DNA from: Streptomyces sp. DSM 110735
Lineage (GTDB): Bacteria; Actinomycetota; Actinomycetes; Streptomycetales; Streptomycetaceae
DNA length: 64,000 nt
Direction: 5' to 3'
NCBI RefSeq assembly: GCF_016482685.1
Contig: NZ_JACYHF010000015.1
Coordinates: 62,001-126,000, forward strand
The notes under the pieces were generated by a model. The model was not told the origin of the DNA. It saw nothing but the letters and a program-made list of their open reading frames with translations, and searched no databases. This document shows, one piece after another, positions 35,650 to 44,315 of the stretch. Positions within the stretch are counted from its first letter, which is position 1; each line of letters starts with the position of its first letter. The position numbers and the translations under genes are program-made.

Positions 35650-36678
35650 TCAGCCGACGACGTGGCACTCGAAGGCGTGCAGATACGGGTTGACGGGACG
35701 GATGTCGTCCACGGCCAGGCCCGCCGCGGTGAGGCGGCCGACCATGCTCTCGGTGGTGTGCTTGGCGCCGCCCACGTTGAGCAGGAGGAGCAGGTCCATG
35801 GCGGTGCTGAAGCGCATCGAGGGGGACTCGTCGACGAGGTTCTCGATGACGATCACCCGGGTGCCCTTGCCGCCCGCCTTGACGACGTTGCCCAGGAGGC
35901 GGGCCGTGCTCTCGTCGTCCCACTCCAGGATGTTCTTGATGACGTAGACGTCGGCCTTGACCGGGACCGAGGCGCGCACGTCACCGGGCACGATCTCGGC
36001 GCGGTCCGCCAGGTCGCCGCCCTCGCGCAGCCGGGGCAGCGCGTTCTCGACGACGCGGGGCAGGTCCAGCAGGCTGCCGCGCATGGCCGGGTACTTGTCC
36101 AGCAGGCAGGCGACCACGTGCCCCTGGCCGCCGCCGAGGTCCGCCACCGAGGAGGCGCCGGACAGGTCGAGCAGGGCGGCGACCTCGCGGGCGGACTGCT
36201 CGCTGGAGCGGGTCATGGCCTGGTTGAAGACGTCCGCGGACTCGGGGGCGTCCTCGTTGAGGTAGTGGAAGAACTCCTTGCCGTAGAGGGACTCCACGAC
36301 GTTGTTCCCGGTGCGCACGGCCTCGTCCAGCTTGGGCCAGGCGTCCCAGGTCCACGGCTCGGTGCACCACAGGGCGATGGCGCGCAGGCTGTTCGGGTCG
36401 TCCTCGCGCAGCAGGCGGGACATCTCGGTGTGGGTGAAGGTGCCGTCCGGCTGCTCGGCGAAGACGCCGTAGCAGGACAGGGCCCGCAGCAGTCGGCGCA
36501 GCGGCTTGGGCTCGGTCTTCACCGCGGCCGCCAGGTCCTCGACCGCGGTCGGCCGGTCGGTGAGGGCGTCGGCGACGCCGAGCCGGGCGGCGGCCCGGAC
36601 GGCGGCGGCGCAGGCCGCCCCGAACACCAGCTCGCGCAGGCGCATGGGGGGTGGTGGGGCAGTCTCAGCGGTCGTCAT
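35650..36678 (-). CDS. O-methyltransferase (class I, dimerisation-domain type)
   Basis: 342 residues: an N-terminal winged-helix dimerisation domain (LRELVFGAACAAAVRAAARLGVADAL at 13-38, LRRLLRALSCYGVF) and a catalytic domain with VADLGGGQGHVVACLL near 180 and IKNILEWDDEST. This class (TcmN/TcmO, DnrK type) methylates phenolic hydroxyls of aromatic polyketides. The ATG at 36678 has AAAGGG upstream. Convergent with the PKS operon; likely a tailoring enzyme, though not shown. Confidence 0.85.
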   Translation of the reverse strand: MTTAETAPPPPMRLRELVFGAACAAAVRAAARLGVADALTDRPTAVEDLAAAVKTEPKPLRRLLRALSCYGVFAEQPDGTFTHTEMSRLLREDDPNSLRAIALWCTEPWTWDAWPKLDEAVRTGNNVVESLYGKEFFHYLNEDAPESADVFNQAMTRSSEQSAREVAALLDLSGASSVADLGGGQGHVVACLLDKYPAMRGSLLDLPRVVENALPRLREGGDLADRAEIVPGDVRASVPVKADVYVIKNILEWDDESTARLLGNVVKAGGKGTRVIVIENLVDESPSMRFSTAMDLLLLLNVGGAKHTTESMVGRLTAAGLAVDDIRPVNPYLHAFECHVVG

Positions 36679-36734
36679 CTGCCGCCCTTTCTGGTTCCTC
36701 GGCTCTTCGCTGCTGTTCGCTGCTGTTCGGGCGG

Positions 36735-37805
36735 TCAGCACAGGCCCGCGGGCTTGGACGCCCGGCAGGAGTTGCGCTCGAAGACGTTGTTGCTCTTGGC
36801 CGGCTCGGTGTTCACGAGGTCGGCGGGGGCGTTGTTCTCCAGGGTGTTGCGGTCGATCCGGTTGTTCACGCCCTTGGCGCCGACCATGCTCTTGAACAGC
36901 ACGATGCCGCCGGACAGCGGGGACTTGCCGCGGTTGCCCGCGACGTGGTTGCCGGTCACGCGGGTCTTCTCGGCGCCGGTGAGGACGATGCCCGAGCCCT
37001 GGATGACGGGGAGGCGGGCGGTCTTCGCGCAGTACTTGTTGTTCTCCACGACGTCGTTGGAGGCGACGGTGAGGTTTCCGCCCTGCGGCTTGTTCTCGTC
37101 GCCGACGACGAAGACACCGCCGCAGTTGCCGGTGATGGTGTTGTCCGAGACGGTCAGGTTCCGCAGGCGGCGCACGGTGACGCCGATGCGGTTGTTCTCC
37201 AGGCGGTTGCGCTCGACGCGGGTGGCCCCGGAGTCGTAGGCGCCGCCCTCCTCGTTGATGGTGTTGGCGAGGAAGAGTCCGGCGTCGCCGTTGCGGCGGG
37301 CCTGGTTCTCCCGCAGCAGGCTGTGCACCGAGCGCTCGGTGGCGATGCCCCAGACCTTGTTGTCGACGGCCTGGACCCGGCGGACCGTCAGGCTGTCGGT
37401 CGCCATGCCGAACACCCCGGCGTGGCTGAACCCGGTGACCTTGAGGTCGGCGACGGTGACGCCCTCGACGTTCTTCTTCTTGGTGCCGAGCACGCAGATG
37501 CCGTCGCCGTGCTGGGCGCAGGTGTTGGCGACCTTGCCGGTCTTGGTGGCGGCGGGCTTGACGACGGTACGCGCCCCGACGCCCCGCAGGGTCACCCAGG
37601 GCGTGTCGACGACGACGCTCTCGTGATAGGTCCCGGCCAGCACCAGCACGGTGTCGCCGGGCTGCGCGGCGTTCACCGCCTTCTGGATCGAGTGACCGGG
37701 GCGGACCACGAGGGTCTGGTGCGCCGCAGCGGCGGGCGCGGCGCCGAGACCGCCGCCGAGAAGGGCGGCGGTGCAGGCGAGATATGCGAGGTGACATCTC
37801 TTCAT
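36735..37805 (-). CDS. secreted right-handed beta-helix protein
   Basis: 356 residues: a signal peptide (cleavage near APAAAAH, about 28), then a NosD/pectate-lyase-like beta-helix with repeated Asn-rich turns (ERNRLENNRIGV, VSDNTITGNCGGV, VASNDVVENN, ENNAPADLVN). A Cys at the last residue and others at CAQHGDGIC could form disulfides. No catalytic set is obvious, so it may bind or cleave a polysaccharide. The ATG overlaps an ATACCG/CGGTAT inverted repeat and has no ribosome binding site. It lies 57 bases upstream of the methyltransferase gene on the same strand. Confidence 0.8.
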   Translation of the reverse strand: MKRCHLAYLACTAALLGGGLGAAPAAAAHQTLVVRPGHSIQKAVNAAQPGDTVLVLAGTYHESVVVDTPWVTLRGVGARTVVKPAATKTGKVANTCAQHGDGICVLGTKKKNVEGVTVADLKVTGFSHAGVFGMATDSLTVRRVQAVDNKVWGIATERSVHSLLRENQARRNGDAGLFLANTINEEGGAYDSGATRVERNRLENNRIGVTVRRLRNLTVSDNTITGNCGGVFVVGDENKPQGGNLTVASNDVVENNKYCAKTARLPVIQGSGIVLTGAEKTRVTGNHVAGNRGKSPLSGGIVLFKSMVGAKGVNNRIDRNTLENNAPADLVNTEPAKSNNVFERNSCRASKPAGLC

Positions 37806-37819
37806 ACCGCGTACGGTAT
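37804..37819 (-). promoter_or_regulatory. inverted repeat across the beta-helix start
   Basis: ATACCG-CGTA-CGGTAT overlaps the ATG of the beta-helix gene. As no ribosome binding site is present, this may be an operator near a leaderless start. Confidence 0.35.
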
Positions 37820-38103
37820 GACCCGATTATCCAGAAGGTCTGATATAGGCCGTCCGGCGGCGTGTCAGGGGGCGCCCGGAGTGTCAGGGGTTTTCAGGGG
37901 GGCGTCCGGGGGCGGGGCCGGGCGGCTGGGCGGGGGTGGCGAACGGGGGCTGGGGGAGGCGGGCCGGGCGAGCGTGGTGGGCAGGCGTGGCGGGTGGAGC
38001 CGGTCGACGGGTCGGGTCCGGCGGGGCGCCGGGCTCGGCGGCAGCGCCGGTTCGCGGCGGCTCCGGAAGGCGCCCCGGTAGTCGGCGCCGGGCAGGCGAG
38101 TGG
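37806..38103. other. intergenic region, very G-rich
   Basis: About 300 bases, dominated by G-rich runs around 37861-38000. No gene, hairpin or repeat stands out beyond composition. Confidence 0.4.
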
Positions 38104-38967
38104 TCAGCGGTGGCGCAGCGCCGCGCCGACCTCCAGGCGGGGGTCGGGGACCGGGCGTGGGGCGGTGGGGTCGGTGAGTTGCCACAGGCGGTTCTGGAGG
38201 ACGCGGGCCAGGGTCCAGGCGCGGGCGCGCTCGCGGTCCAGGGCGAGGGTGGCGGTCAGGGAGTCGAAGCGGTGGAGGGTGTCGGCGGGGTCGTAGCGGT
38301 TGACCAGGGCGGGCAGCAGCTCGAAGCCGGGGTCGCCGGAGAGGGGTTTGGGGTCGATGGCGAGCCAGGGGGCGCGGTCGGCGGCCAGGACGTTGCCGTA
38401 GTGCAGGTCCCAGTGGAGGAGGCGGTCGCCGGGTTCGTCCGCGACCTCGCGGAGGGCGGCGGCGCAGTCCCGCAGCAGGGCGCGTACGGCGGGGTCGGGC
38501 TCGGCGCGCAGCGCCCAGGACGTGCGCTCCAGCATCCCGTGCGCGATGTCACCCAGGTGGCGCAGTCCCGGTGGGGCGGGGCGGCTGGTCAGGCGGGTGA
38601 GGAGGGTGGCCAGGACGGTGACGGCAGCGCGGGGGTCCGGAAGGGTCGTCAGGGGGCGCGTGGCGTCGCAGCGTTCGAGGAGGAGGGTGGCGGTCGGCGG
38701 GTCGTCGCGCAGGAGGCGTACGGCGCCGTCGCCGGACCAGGCGCGCAGCGCGGTCGCCTCGCCCGCGCACTCGGCGTCCAGGTGCTGGACCTTGAGCGCG
38801 GCGGGGGTTCCATCGGGCGCCGTCACCGGTGTGACCAGCGACGACGTGCCGGAGCGGGCGGCGCCGTCCGCGCGCAGATGCCAGCGGCGGAGGAACCGTA
38901 CGGTCCGCTGCCGCAGGTCCTCCCGGGGTTCGGGCTCGTCGGGCAGCACCGTCACCCGCGCGACCAT
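38104..38967 (-). CDS. aminoglycoside/hydroxyurea phosphotransferase-like kinase
   Basis: 287 residues of the APH(6)/hydroxyurea-kinase family: PAALKVQHLDAE near 55, the catalytic HWDLHYGNV near 204 and AIDPKPLSGDPGFELLPAL. These enzymes phosphorylate small antibiotics or related alcohols with ATP. Length and motifs are complete. Its real substrate is unknown. Divergent from the rhomboid-like gene across 10 bases. Confidence 0.8.
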   Translation of the reverse strand: MVARVTVLPDEPEPREDLRQRTVRFLRRWHLRADGAARSGTSSLVTPVTAPDGTPAALKVQHLDAECAGEATALRAWSGDGAVRLLRDDPPTATLLLERCDATRPLTTLPDPRAAVTVLATLLTRLTSRPAPPGLRHLGDIAHGMLERTSWALRAEPDPAVRALLRDCAAALREVADEPGDRLLHWDLHYGNVLAADRAPWLAIDPKPLSGDPGFELLPALVNRYDPADTLHRFDSLTATLALDRERARAWTLARVLQNRLWQLTDPTAPRPVPDPRLEVGAALRHR

Positions 38968-38977
38968 ACTGGCCCGT

Positions 38978-39643
38978 GTGAGCCGGGTGAGTCGTGTGCG
39001 GCGTGGACTCGGGGTGATCGCGGACTATCTGCGGTCCGCCCCGGGCACCTATGTGTGGCTCACCATCCTTTTCTTCACCACGGTGGCGCTGCACCATATG
39101 TCGCCGGAGTTCGAGAAGGAGTTCCTGCGGCAGCACTCCACCAACATCCACGAGCTGTCCCAGAACCCCGTGCGGGTGCTCATCACCAGCGCGATGTGGA
39201 TCGACAGCGGTCGCTGGCTGCCGTACGCCGCGCTGTACACCCTCTTCCACGCCCAGGCCGAGCGCTGGCTCGGCACCCTGCGCTGGCTCGCGGTGTGCGC
39301 CGCCGCCCATGTGCTGGCCACGCTGATCAGCGAGCTGGCCCTGCTGATGGCGATCAACAACGGGCACGCCCCGCCCTCGGCGGTCAACACGCTCGACATC
39401 GGCGTCAGTTACGCCCTCGCCGGGGTCATGGCCGTCCTCACCTACCGGATCGCCCCGCCCTGGCGGTACGCCTACCTGGTCTTCCTCGCCGTCGTCTACG
39501 CCGTACCGCTCGTCACCGCCCGCACCTTCACCGACTTCGGCCATGTGCTGTCGGTCCTCATCGGGCTCGCCTGCTATCCGCTGGTCCGGGGTCGGGGCAG
39601 GGCGTGGCGCCCGCGCGGTGCGCTGAGCGTGCCGCGCGGCTGA
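38978..39643 (+). CDS. rhomboid-like membrane protein
   Basis: 221 residues with about six membrane segments (VWLTILFFTTVALHHM near 25, then LAVCAAAHVLATLISEL, VSYALAGVMAVLTY, YLVFLAVVYAVPL). The overall shape follows rhomboid-like proteins of actinomycetes, but I do not see the Gly-x-Ser/His catalytic pair clearly. The GTG at 38978 starts just after the divergent kinase. Function unknown. Confidence 0.7.
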   Translation: MSRVSRVRRGLGVIADYLRSAPGTYVWLTILFFTTVALHHMSPEFEKEFLRQHSTNIHELSQNPVRVLITSAMWIDSGRWLPYAALYTLFHAQAERWLGTLRWLAVCAAAHVLATLISELALLMAINNGHAPPSAVNTLDIGVSYALAGVMAVLTYRIAPPWRYAYLVFLAVVYAVPLVTARTFTDFGHVLSVLIGLACYPLVRGRGRAWRPRGALSVPRG

Positions 39644-39657
39644 CTACCCTGCCGTCC

Positions 39658-40140
39658 ATGATCCGTACCGCGACCCCCGACGACGTCCCCGCGATCCACC
39701 GCATGGTCCGCGAGCTGGCCACCTACGAGAAGGCGACCGAGGAGGCGCGGGCCACCGAGGAGCAACTGCGCGAGGCGCTGTTCGGCGAGCGCCCGGCCGC
39801 CTTCGCGCACCTCGCGGTGGACGACACCACCGGCGAGCCCGCCGGGTTCGCGCTGTGGTTCCTGAACTTCTCCACCTGGCGCGGGGTCCACGGCATCTAC
39901 CTGGAGGACCTCTACGTCCGCCCCGAGGCGCGCGGCGGCGGTCACGGACGCGCCCTGCTCACCGAGCTGGCCCGCATCTGCGCCGAGCGCGGCTACGCGC
40001 GCATGGAGTGGTCGGTGCTGGACTGGAACACCCCCGCCGTCGGCTTCTACGAGTCCCTCGGTGCGAGCCCCCAGCACGAGTGGACGGTCTACCGCCTCGC
40101 CGACGCCCCGCTCGCGGAGCTGGCCCGCTCAGCCCACTGA
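39658..40140 (+). CDS. GNAT N-acetyltransferase (diamine/SAT-like)
   Basis: A 160-residue GNAT of the spermidine/diamine acetyltransferase type. It has IRTATPDDVPAIHRMVRELATYEK, the FSTWRGVHGIYLEDLYVRPEARGGG acetyl-CoA loop at about 80-105 and LDWNTPAVGFYESLGA. The substrate is likely a polyamine or similar amine, unproven. It overlaps the convergent transporter gene by 12 bases. Confidence 0.85.
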   Translation: MIRTATPDDVPAIHRMVRELATYEKATEEARATEEQLREALFGERPAAFAHLAVDDTTGEPAGFALWFLNFSTWRGVHGIYLEDLYVRPEARGGGHGRALLTELARICAERGYARMEWSVLDWNTPAVGFYESLGASPQHEWTVYRLADAPLAELARSAH

Positions 40141-41724
40141 CTCCCGGACCCGGGGCTTCGCCGCCGCGCCCCGCCCGGCCGGGCGGGCGGTCACCAGCAG
40201 ACCGGCGACCAGGGCGGCGAGGAGCATCACGCCCGCCGCCCACCAGATGGCGACCGTGTAGCCGTGCACCACGCCCACCGGGACGACGGCGGCGCGCTCG
40301 GCGGGACCGCGCAGATGCGCGGCGATGTAGGCGGCGCTGCTGGTGGTGGCGATGGTGTTGAGCAGTGCCGTACCGATGGAGCCGCCGACCTGCTGGGCGG
40401 TGTTCACCGTCGCCGAGGTGACCCCGGCGTCCCTGGGGGCGACCCCCGCCGTGGCGGTGGCGAACACGGGCATGAAGGTGAGACCCATGCCGAGTCCCAG
40501 CAGGATCAGGGCGGGCAGGATGTCCGAGACGTAGGAGGAGTGGACGGTCATCCGCGTCAGCAGCACCAGCCCGACGGCGGCGAGCAGCAGCCCCGGGACC
40601 ATCAGCAGACGCGGCGCGACCCGGTTCAGCAGGCGCGCGGCGATCTGGGTGGAGCCGGTGATGATCGCGGCGGTCAGCGGCAGGAAGCCGAGCCCCGCGC
40701 GGACGGGCGAGTAGCCGAGGATGACCTGGAGGTAGTAGGTCATGAACAGGAACAGCCCGAACATGCCGATCACCGCGAGCATCATCGTCAGGAAGCAGCC
40801 CGCGCGGTTGCGGTCGCGGACGATGTGCAGCGGCAGCAGCGGGCTCGGGGCGCGGCTCTGCCACCACACGAACACCGCGAGCAGCGCGATCCCGGTCGCG
40901 AACAGGGCGAGCACCACGGGGTCGGTCCAGCCGCGCGGCTGCGCCTCGCTGAAGCCGTAGACGACGGCGACCAGACCGCCGCAGCCGAGGACGACGCCGG
41001 GCACGTCGAGCCGGGACTCCCCGTGCCCCGGGCGGTCGTGCAGCAGGACGAAGGCGCCGATCACCGCGAGGATCGCGATGGGCACGTTGACGTAGAGGCA
41101 CCAGCGCCAGTTCAGGTACTCGGTGAGCAGACCGCCGAGGATGAACCCGATGGCGGAGCCGCTGCCCGCGAGGGCGCCGTAGATGCCGAAGGCTTTCCCG
41201 CGTTCGCGCGGGTCGGTGAACGTCGTCGTCAGCAGGGAGAGCGCGGAGGGCGCGAGGACGGCGGCGAAGACGCCCTGGAGGGCTCGGGCGCCGAAGAGCA
41301 TGGCCGGGGTGGTGGCCGCGCCGCCGAACGCGGAAGCCGCCGCGAAGCCGATCAGTCCGATGACGAAGGTGCGTTTGCGGCCCACCAGGTCCGCGACGCG
41401 CCCGCCGAGGAGCAGCAGACCGCCGAAGGCGAGGGTGTAGGCGGTGATGACCCACTGCCGGTTCGCGTCGGACATGTGCAGATCGTGCTGGGCGGAGGGG
41501 AGCGCGATGTTCACGATCGTCGCGTCCAGCACCACCATCAACTGGGCGAGGGCGATGACGACCAGACCCCACCAGCGGCGGGGATCGACCGCCTCGGCCC
41601 TCGCGGGTATCGGTGTCGACTCACCCGTTCGGCCGCTGCTCATTGGGCCAGAAGACCATGGATCGGTGCATGTCGCATCCGCGTCGGCGGGCCCTTCACC
41701 GCCCGCTCCCGGGCGCTTTCTCAT
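40129..41724 (-). CDS. DHA2-type MFS drug exporter
   Basis: 531 residues with 14 membrane segments of the EmrB/QacA family: LVVIALAQLMVVLDATIVNIALP (motif D1) near 55, GGRVADLVGRKRTFV at loop 2-3 and GIYGALAGSGSAIGFILGG (motif C, exporter type). The first 45 residues are hydrophilic. The ATG at 41724 is chosen because it overlaps the stop of the upstream oxidoreductase (ATGA). Substrate unknown. Confidence 0.85.
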   Translation of the reverse strand: MRKRPGAGGEGPADADATCTDPWSSGPMSSGRTGESTPIPARAEAVDPRRWWGLVVIALAQLMVVLDATIVNIALPSAQHDLHMSDANRQWVITAYTLAFGGLLLLGGRVADLVGRKRTFVIGLIGFAAASAFGGAATTPAMLFGARALQGVFAAVLAPSALSLLTTTFTDPRERGKAFGIYGALAGSGSAIGFILGGLLTEYLNWRWCLYVNVPIAILAVIGAFVLLHDRPGHGESRLDVPGVVLGCGGLVAVVYGFSEAQPRGWTDPVVLALFATGIALLAVFVWWQSRAPSPLLPLHIVRDRNRAGCFLTMMLAVIGMFGLFLFMTYYLQVILGYSPVRAGLGFLPLTAAIITGSTQIAARLLNRVAPRLLMVPGLLLAAVGLVLLTRMTVHSSYVSDILPALILLGLGMGLTFMPVFATATAGVAPRDAGVTSATVNTAQQVGGSIGTALLNTIATTSSAAYIAAHLRGPAERAAVVPVGVVHGYTVAIWWAAGVMLLAALVAGLLVTARPAGRGAAAKPRVRESVG

Positions 41725-42695
41725 GGTTCGAGCACCACCTTTCCGATCGTGCCGCGCGTCTGGAGCGCCCGGTGCGCGGCTGCCGCCTCGGAGAGCGGCA
41801 ATCGGGTGACCGCCGGGCGCAGCCGACCCCGCGCCGCCTCGGCGAGCGCCCGCTCCTCCAGGGCGCGCAGACCGCCCGCCCGGCGCAGCATCTCCGGCCC
41901 GAGCACGGACTCGGAGACGCCCTCGACGAAGTGACCCCGGGCTTCGTCCCCGATGCCCTCCGCCGACCAGCCGAAGACCAGGTGCCGCCCACCGGGTCCG
42001 AGCAGGGCGACGCACACGCGGGCTGCTTCGCCGCCGACACCGTCGTAGACGAGCGTGGCGGGGCGCCCGGCGAGGAAGGCGCGGACCTCCTCGGACCAGT
42101 TGGGGGCGGTGTAGTCGACGGCGAGGTCGGCGCCGTTCGCGCGCACCCGTGCCGTCTTCTGCGGACCGCCCGCGAGCCCGACGACGGTGGCACCGGCGTT
42201 CTTCGCGTGCTGCGTGAGCAGGGTGCCGATGCCGCCCGCCGCCGCCGGTACGACCACCACGTCGTCCGCCTCCGGCTCCGCGAACCCGGCGATCCCGAGC
42301 GCGGTGCGACCGGTGCCGATCATCGCGACGGCCGCCGCGAAGTCCAGACCCGCCGGGATCTCGTGCAGGCGGTCCGTGTCCGTGACGGCGAGTTCGGCGT
42401 ATCCGCCGGGTACGGGTCCGAGGTGGGCGACGACGCGCCTGCCGAGCCAGACCGGGTCCGTGCCCTCGCCCAGGGCGTCCACGACCCCCGCGACTTCGCG
42501 GCCGGGAACGGTCGGAAGCTCCGGCAGCGCGGGCAGCGGACCGCGCCGTCCCTCGCGCAGCGCGGTGTCGAGCAGGTGCACCCCGGCGGCGGCGACGGCG
42601 ATCCGCGCCTGCCCCGGTCCGGGGACGGGGTCCTCGGTCTTCTCGTGGACCAGGTTCTCGGGCGGTCCGAAGGAGTGGAGCCGGACGGCGTGCAT
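41721..42695 (-). CDS. quinone-oxidoreductase-type MDR dehydrogenase
   Basis: A 324-residue medium-chain reductase using NADPH without catalytic zinc: AVRLHSFGPPENL start, GREVAGVVDALGEG near 70, the nucleotide-binding VVVPAAAGGIGTLLTQHAK near 150, and the C-terminal GTIGKVVLEP. ATG at 42695 with AGGGGGA upstream. It is coupled by ATGA to the exporter, so the pair may detoxify and export one compound. Confidence 0.85.
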   Translation of the reverse strand: MHAVRLHSFGPPENLVHEKTEDPVPGPGQARIAVAAAGVHLLDTALREGRRGPLPALPELPTVPGREVAGVVDALGEGTDPVWLGRRVVAHLGPVPGGYAELAVTDTDRLHEIPAGLDFAAAVAMIGTGRTALGIAGFAEPEADDVVVVPAAAGGIGTLLTQHAKNAGATVVGLAGGPQKTARVRANGADLAVDYTAPNWSEEVRAFLAGRPATLVYDGVGGEAARVCVALLGPGGRHLVFGWSAEGIGDEARGHFVEGVSESVLGPEMLRRAGGLRALEERALAEAARGRLRPAVTRLPLSEAAAAHRALQTRGTIGKVVLEP

Positions 42696-42778
42696 GTGGT
42701 CCCCCTGGAGTGGTGGTCGTCGTTCCCGTGGCTGCCGGGGGTCCCACTCTTCAACCTCGACCGGACTTGAGGTCAAGG

Positions 42779-42814
42779 GCGGCTTGTCGGAGCGGCTTGT
42801 CAGGACCGCTTGTC
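42779..42814. repeat. three 10-base repeats before the pentapeptide gene
   Basis: GCGGCTTGTC at 42779 and 42792, and ACCGCTTGTC at 42805, spaced 13 bases apart, between the divergent oxidoreductase and pentapeptide-repeat genes. They could be regulator half-sites. Confidence 0.5.
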
Positions 42815-42830
42815 AGTGGCCGGGTGCAGC

Positions 42831-43556
42831 ATGAGGGGCATGGTGAGGAAAGCGGTGGGTGCGGGCGGTACGGCTACGGGGCGTACGGGCGGTGCGGGGC
42901 GTACGGCGGTCAAGGGCGCGCGGCGTCCGGAGGTGCGGTTGCCTCCGCTGCGGCCGTGGGCGGAGCGGGAGCTGGCGGCGGACGGGGACTACGACGGGCT
43001 GGAGTTCCTGGAGGCGGATCTGTCCGGGCAGCGGGGCGCGGGGGCGCGCTTCATGGACTGTGCGCTGACCCACTGTGCGCTCGACGAGACGGCGCTCGGG
43101 CGCGCCCGTTTCCTGGACTCGGTGCTCACCGGGCTGCGGGGCGTGGGCACCCATCTCGCGGAGGCGGTCTTCCGGGACGTGGAGCTGAGCGCGCCCCGGC
43201 TGGGCGGGGTCCAGTTGCACGGGGCGACGCTGGAGCGGGTCGTCGTGCGCGGCGGCAAGCTCGACTTCCTCAATCTGCGCGAGGCACGGCTGAAGGACGT
43301 GGTGTTCGAGTCCTGTGTGCTGGTCGAGCCGGACTTCGCGGGGGCGCGCCTGGAGCGCGTGGAGTTCGTGGACTGCGCGCTGAAGGGAGCGGACTTCGGG
43401 AACGCCGTGCTGAAGGACGTGGATCTGCGCGGGGCAGCCCCGCTGGAGGTCCAGCGGGGACTCGACCGGCTGTCCGGCGCGGTGATCAGCACCGGTCAGC
43501 TCCTGGACCTGGCGCCGCTGCTCGCGGTGGAGCTGGGGATCAGGGTGGAGGGCTGA
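42831..43556 (+). CDS. pentapeptide-repeat protein
   Basis: 241 residues. After a basic, Gly-rich N-terminus (1-40), pentapeptide repeats A(D/N)LxX-like fold into a quadrilateral beta-helix over about 60-205 (LEADLSG, ARFMDC, ARFLDS, AVFRDV, ADFGNAVLKDVDLRG). Some such proteins mimic DNA and protect gyrase; others have no known job. Start between ATG 42831 and nearby codons is uncertain; no good ribosome binding site. Confidence 0.75.
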   Translation: MRGMVRKAVGAGGTATGRTGGAGRTAVKGARRPEVRLPPLRPWAERELAADGDYDGLEFLEADLSGQRGAGARFMDCALTHCALDETALGRARFLDSVLTGLRGVGTHLAEAVFRDVELSAPRLGGVQLHGATLERVVVRGGKLDFLNLREARLKDVVFESCVLVEPDFAGARLERVEFVDCALKGADFGNAVLKDVDLRGAAPLEVQRGLDRLSGAVISTGQLLDLAPLLAVELGIRVEG

Positions 43557-43578
43557 GCGGACTGGGCGGGCGGACCGG

Positions 43579-44079
43579 TCAGGAGATCCGGGGGTAGCGC
43601 GCCTGGAGGGTCCAGATCACCGGGTTCTCCGCCAGGTCCTCGTGCATGTCGGTGAGGTCCGCGAGCACGTCGTGCAGGAAGTCGCGGGCCTCACGGCGCA
43701 GTTCGGCGTGGGAGAAGGTGATCGGCGGTTCCTCGGCGCGCATCCAGTCCGCCTCGATGTCCACCCAGCCGAAGCGGCGCTCGAAGAGCATCCGGTCGGT
43801 CGACTCGGTGAAGTCCAGCTCCGCCCGCTGCGGGCGGGACGCCCGGGAGCCCATCGGGTCCTGGTCGAGCCGCTCCACGATGTCGCACAGCGCCCACGCG
43901 AAGTCCAGCACCGGCACCCATCCCCAGGCTGTGGACACCTCCTGGTCCTTCTCGGTGTCGGCCAGATACACGTCCCCGCAGAACAGGTCGTGCCGCAACG
44001 CCCGCGCGTCCGCACGGCGGTAGTCGGTCTGGGGCGGGTCCGGGAACCGGTTGGAGAGGGCATAGCCGATGTCGAGCAC
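43579..44079 (-). CDS. hypothetical cytoplasmic protein
   Basis: 166 residues, acidic and Trp-rich (VSTAWGWVPVLDFAWAL, ERRFGWVDIEADWM), with a C-terminal helix rich in Asp/Glu. Similar proteins occur in Streptomyces as unnamed families. No membrane or signal segment. The GTG at 44079 is uncertain: the frame stays readable upstream (ICDVLDIGY). Convergent with the pentapeptide gene. Confidence 0.6.
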   Translation of the reverse strand: MLDIGYALSNRFPDPPQTDYRRADARALRHDLFCGDVYLADTEKDQEVSTAWGWVPVLDFAWALCDIVERLDQDPMGSRASRPQRAELDFTESTDRMLFERRFGWVDIEADWMRAEEPPITFSHAELRREARDFLHDVLADLTDMHEDLAENPVIWTLQARYPRIS

Positions 44080-44116
44080 GTCGCAGATCGTCCCACGCCA
44101 CCGGCGCGGCTCGGCT

Positions 44117-44218
44117 CAGCCGGTCCGCTCGCCGCTCCGCTCGCCGCTCGGCTCAGCCGGTCCGCTCAGCGGGTCCGCTCTGCCGGTCCGCTCTGCCGGT
44201 CCGCTCAGACGGTCCGTT
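44117..44218. repeat. tandem 13-base minisatellite
   Basis: Eight units of 12-13 bases, consensus C-A/T-GCCGGTCCGCT: 44117, 44130, 44142, 44154, 44167, 44180, 44193 (last two identical) and a decayed 44206. It lies between the hypothetical gene and the terD terminator, without coding bias. Confidence 0.85.
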
Positions 44219-44267
44219 CGGCGCCCTGCCCGGCGGCGCACTCGTCCGCCCGCACGGCAGACCCTCG

Positions 44268-44301
44268 CGGACCCCGGGGCGCGCGGGGCGTCCGGGGTCC
44301 G
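44268..44301 (-). terminator. terminator of terD
   Basis: CGGACCCCGG (44268-44277) and CCGGGGTCCG (44292-44301) form a 10-base stem about 15 bases after the terD stop. Confidence 0.7.
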
Positions 44302-44315
44302 TGAGCGGGTGTGCG

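Noticed and set aside
39658..40140. GNAT and DHA2 exporter as one resistance operon
   Set aside because: They are convergent and overlap at their 3' ends, so they are not co-transcribed.
40129..42747. 872-codon minus-strand frame joining oxidoreductase antisense frame and exporter
   Set aside because: The part above 41724 is a shadow of the oxidoreductase gene; the ATGA overlap marks two genes, not a fusion.
44117..44218. CRISPR array
   Set aside because: Units are only 12-13 bases and directly adjacent; there are no unique spacers and no cas genes.
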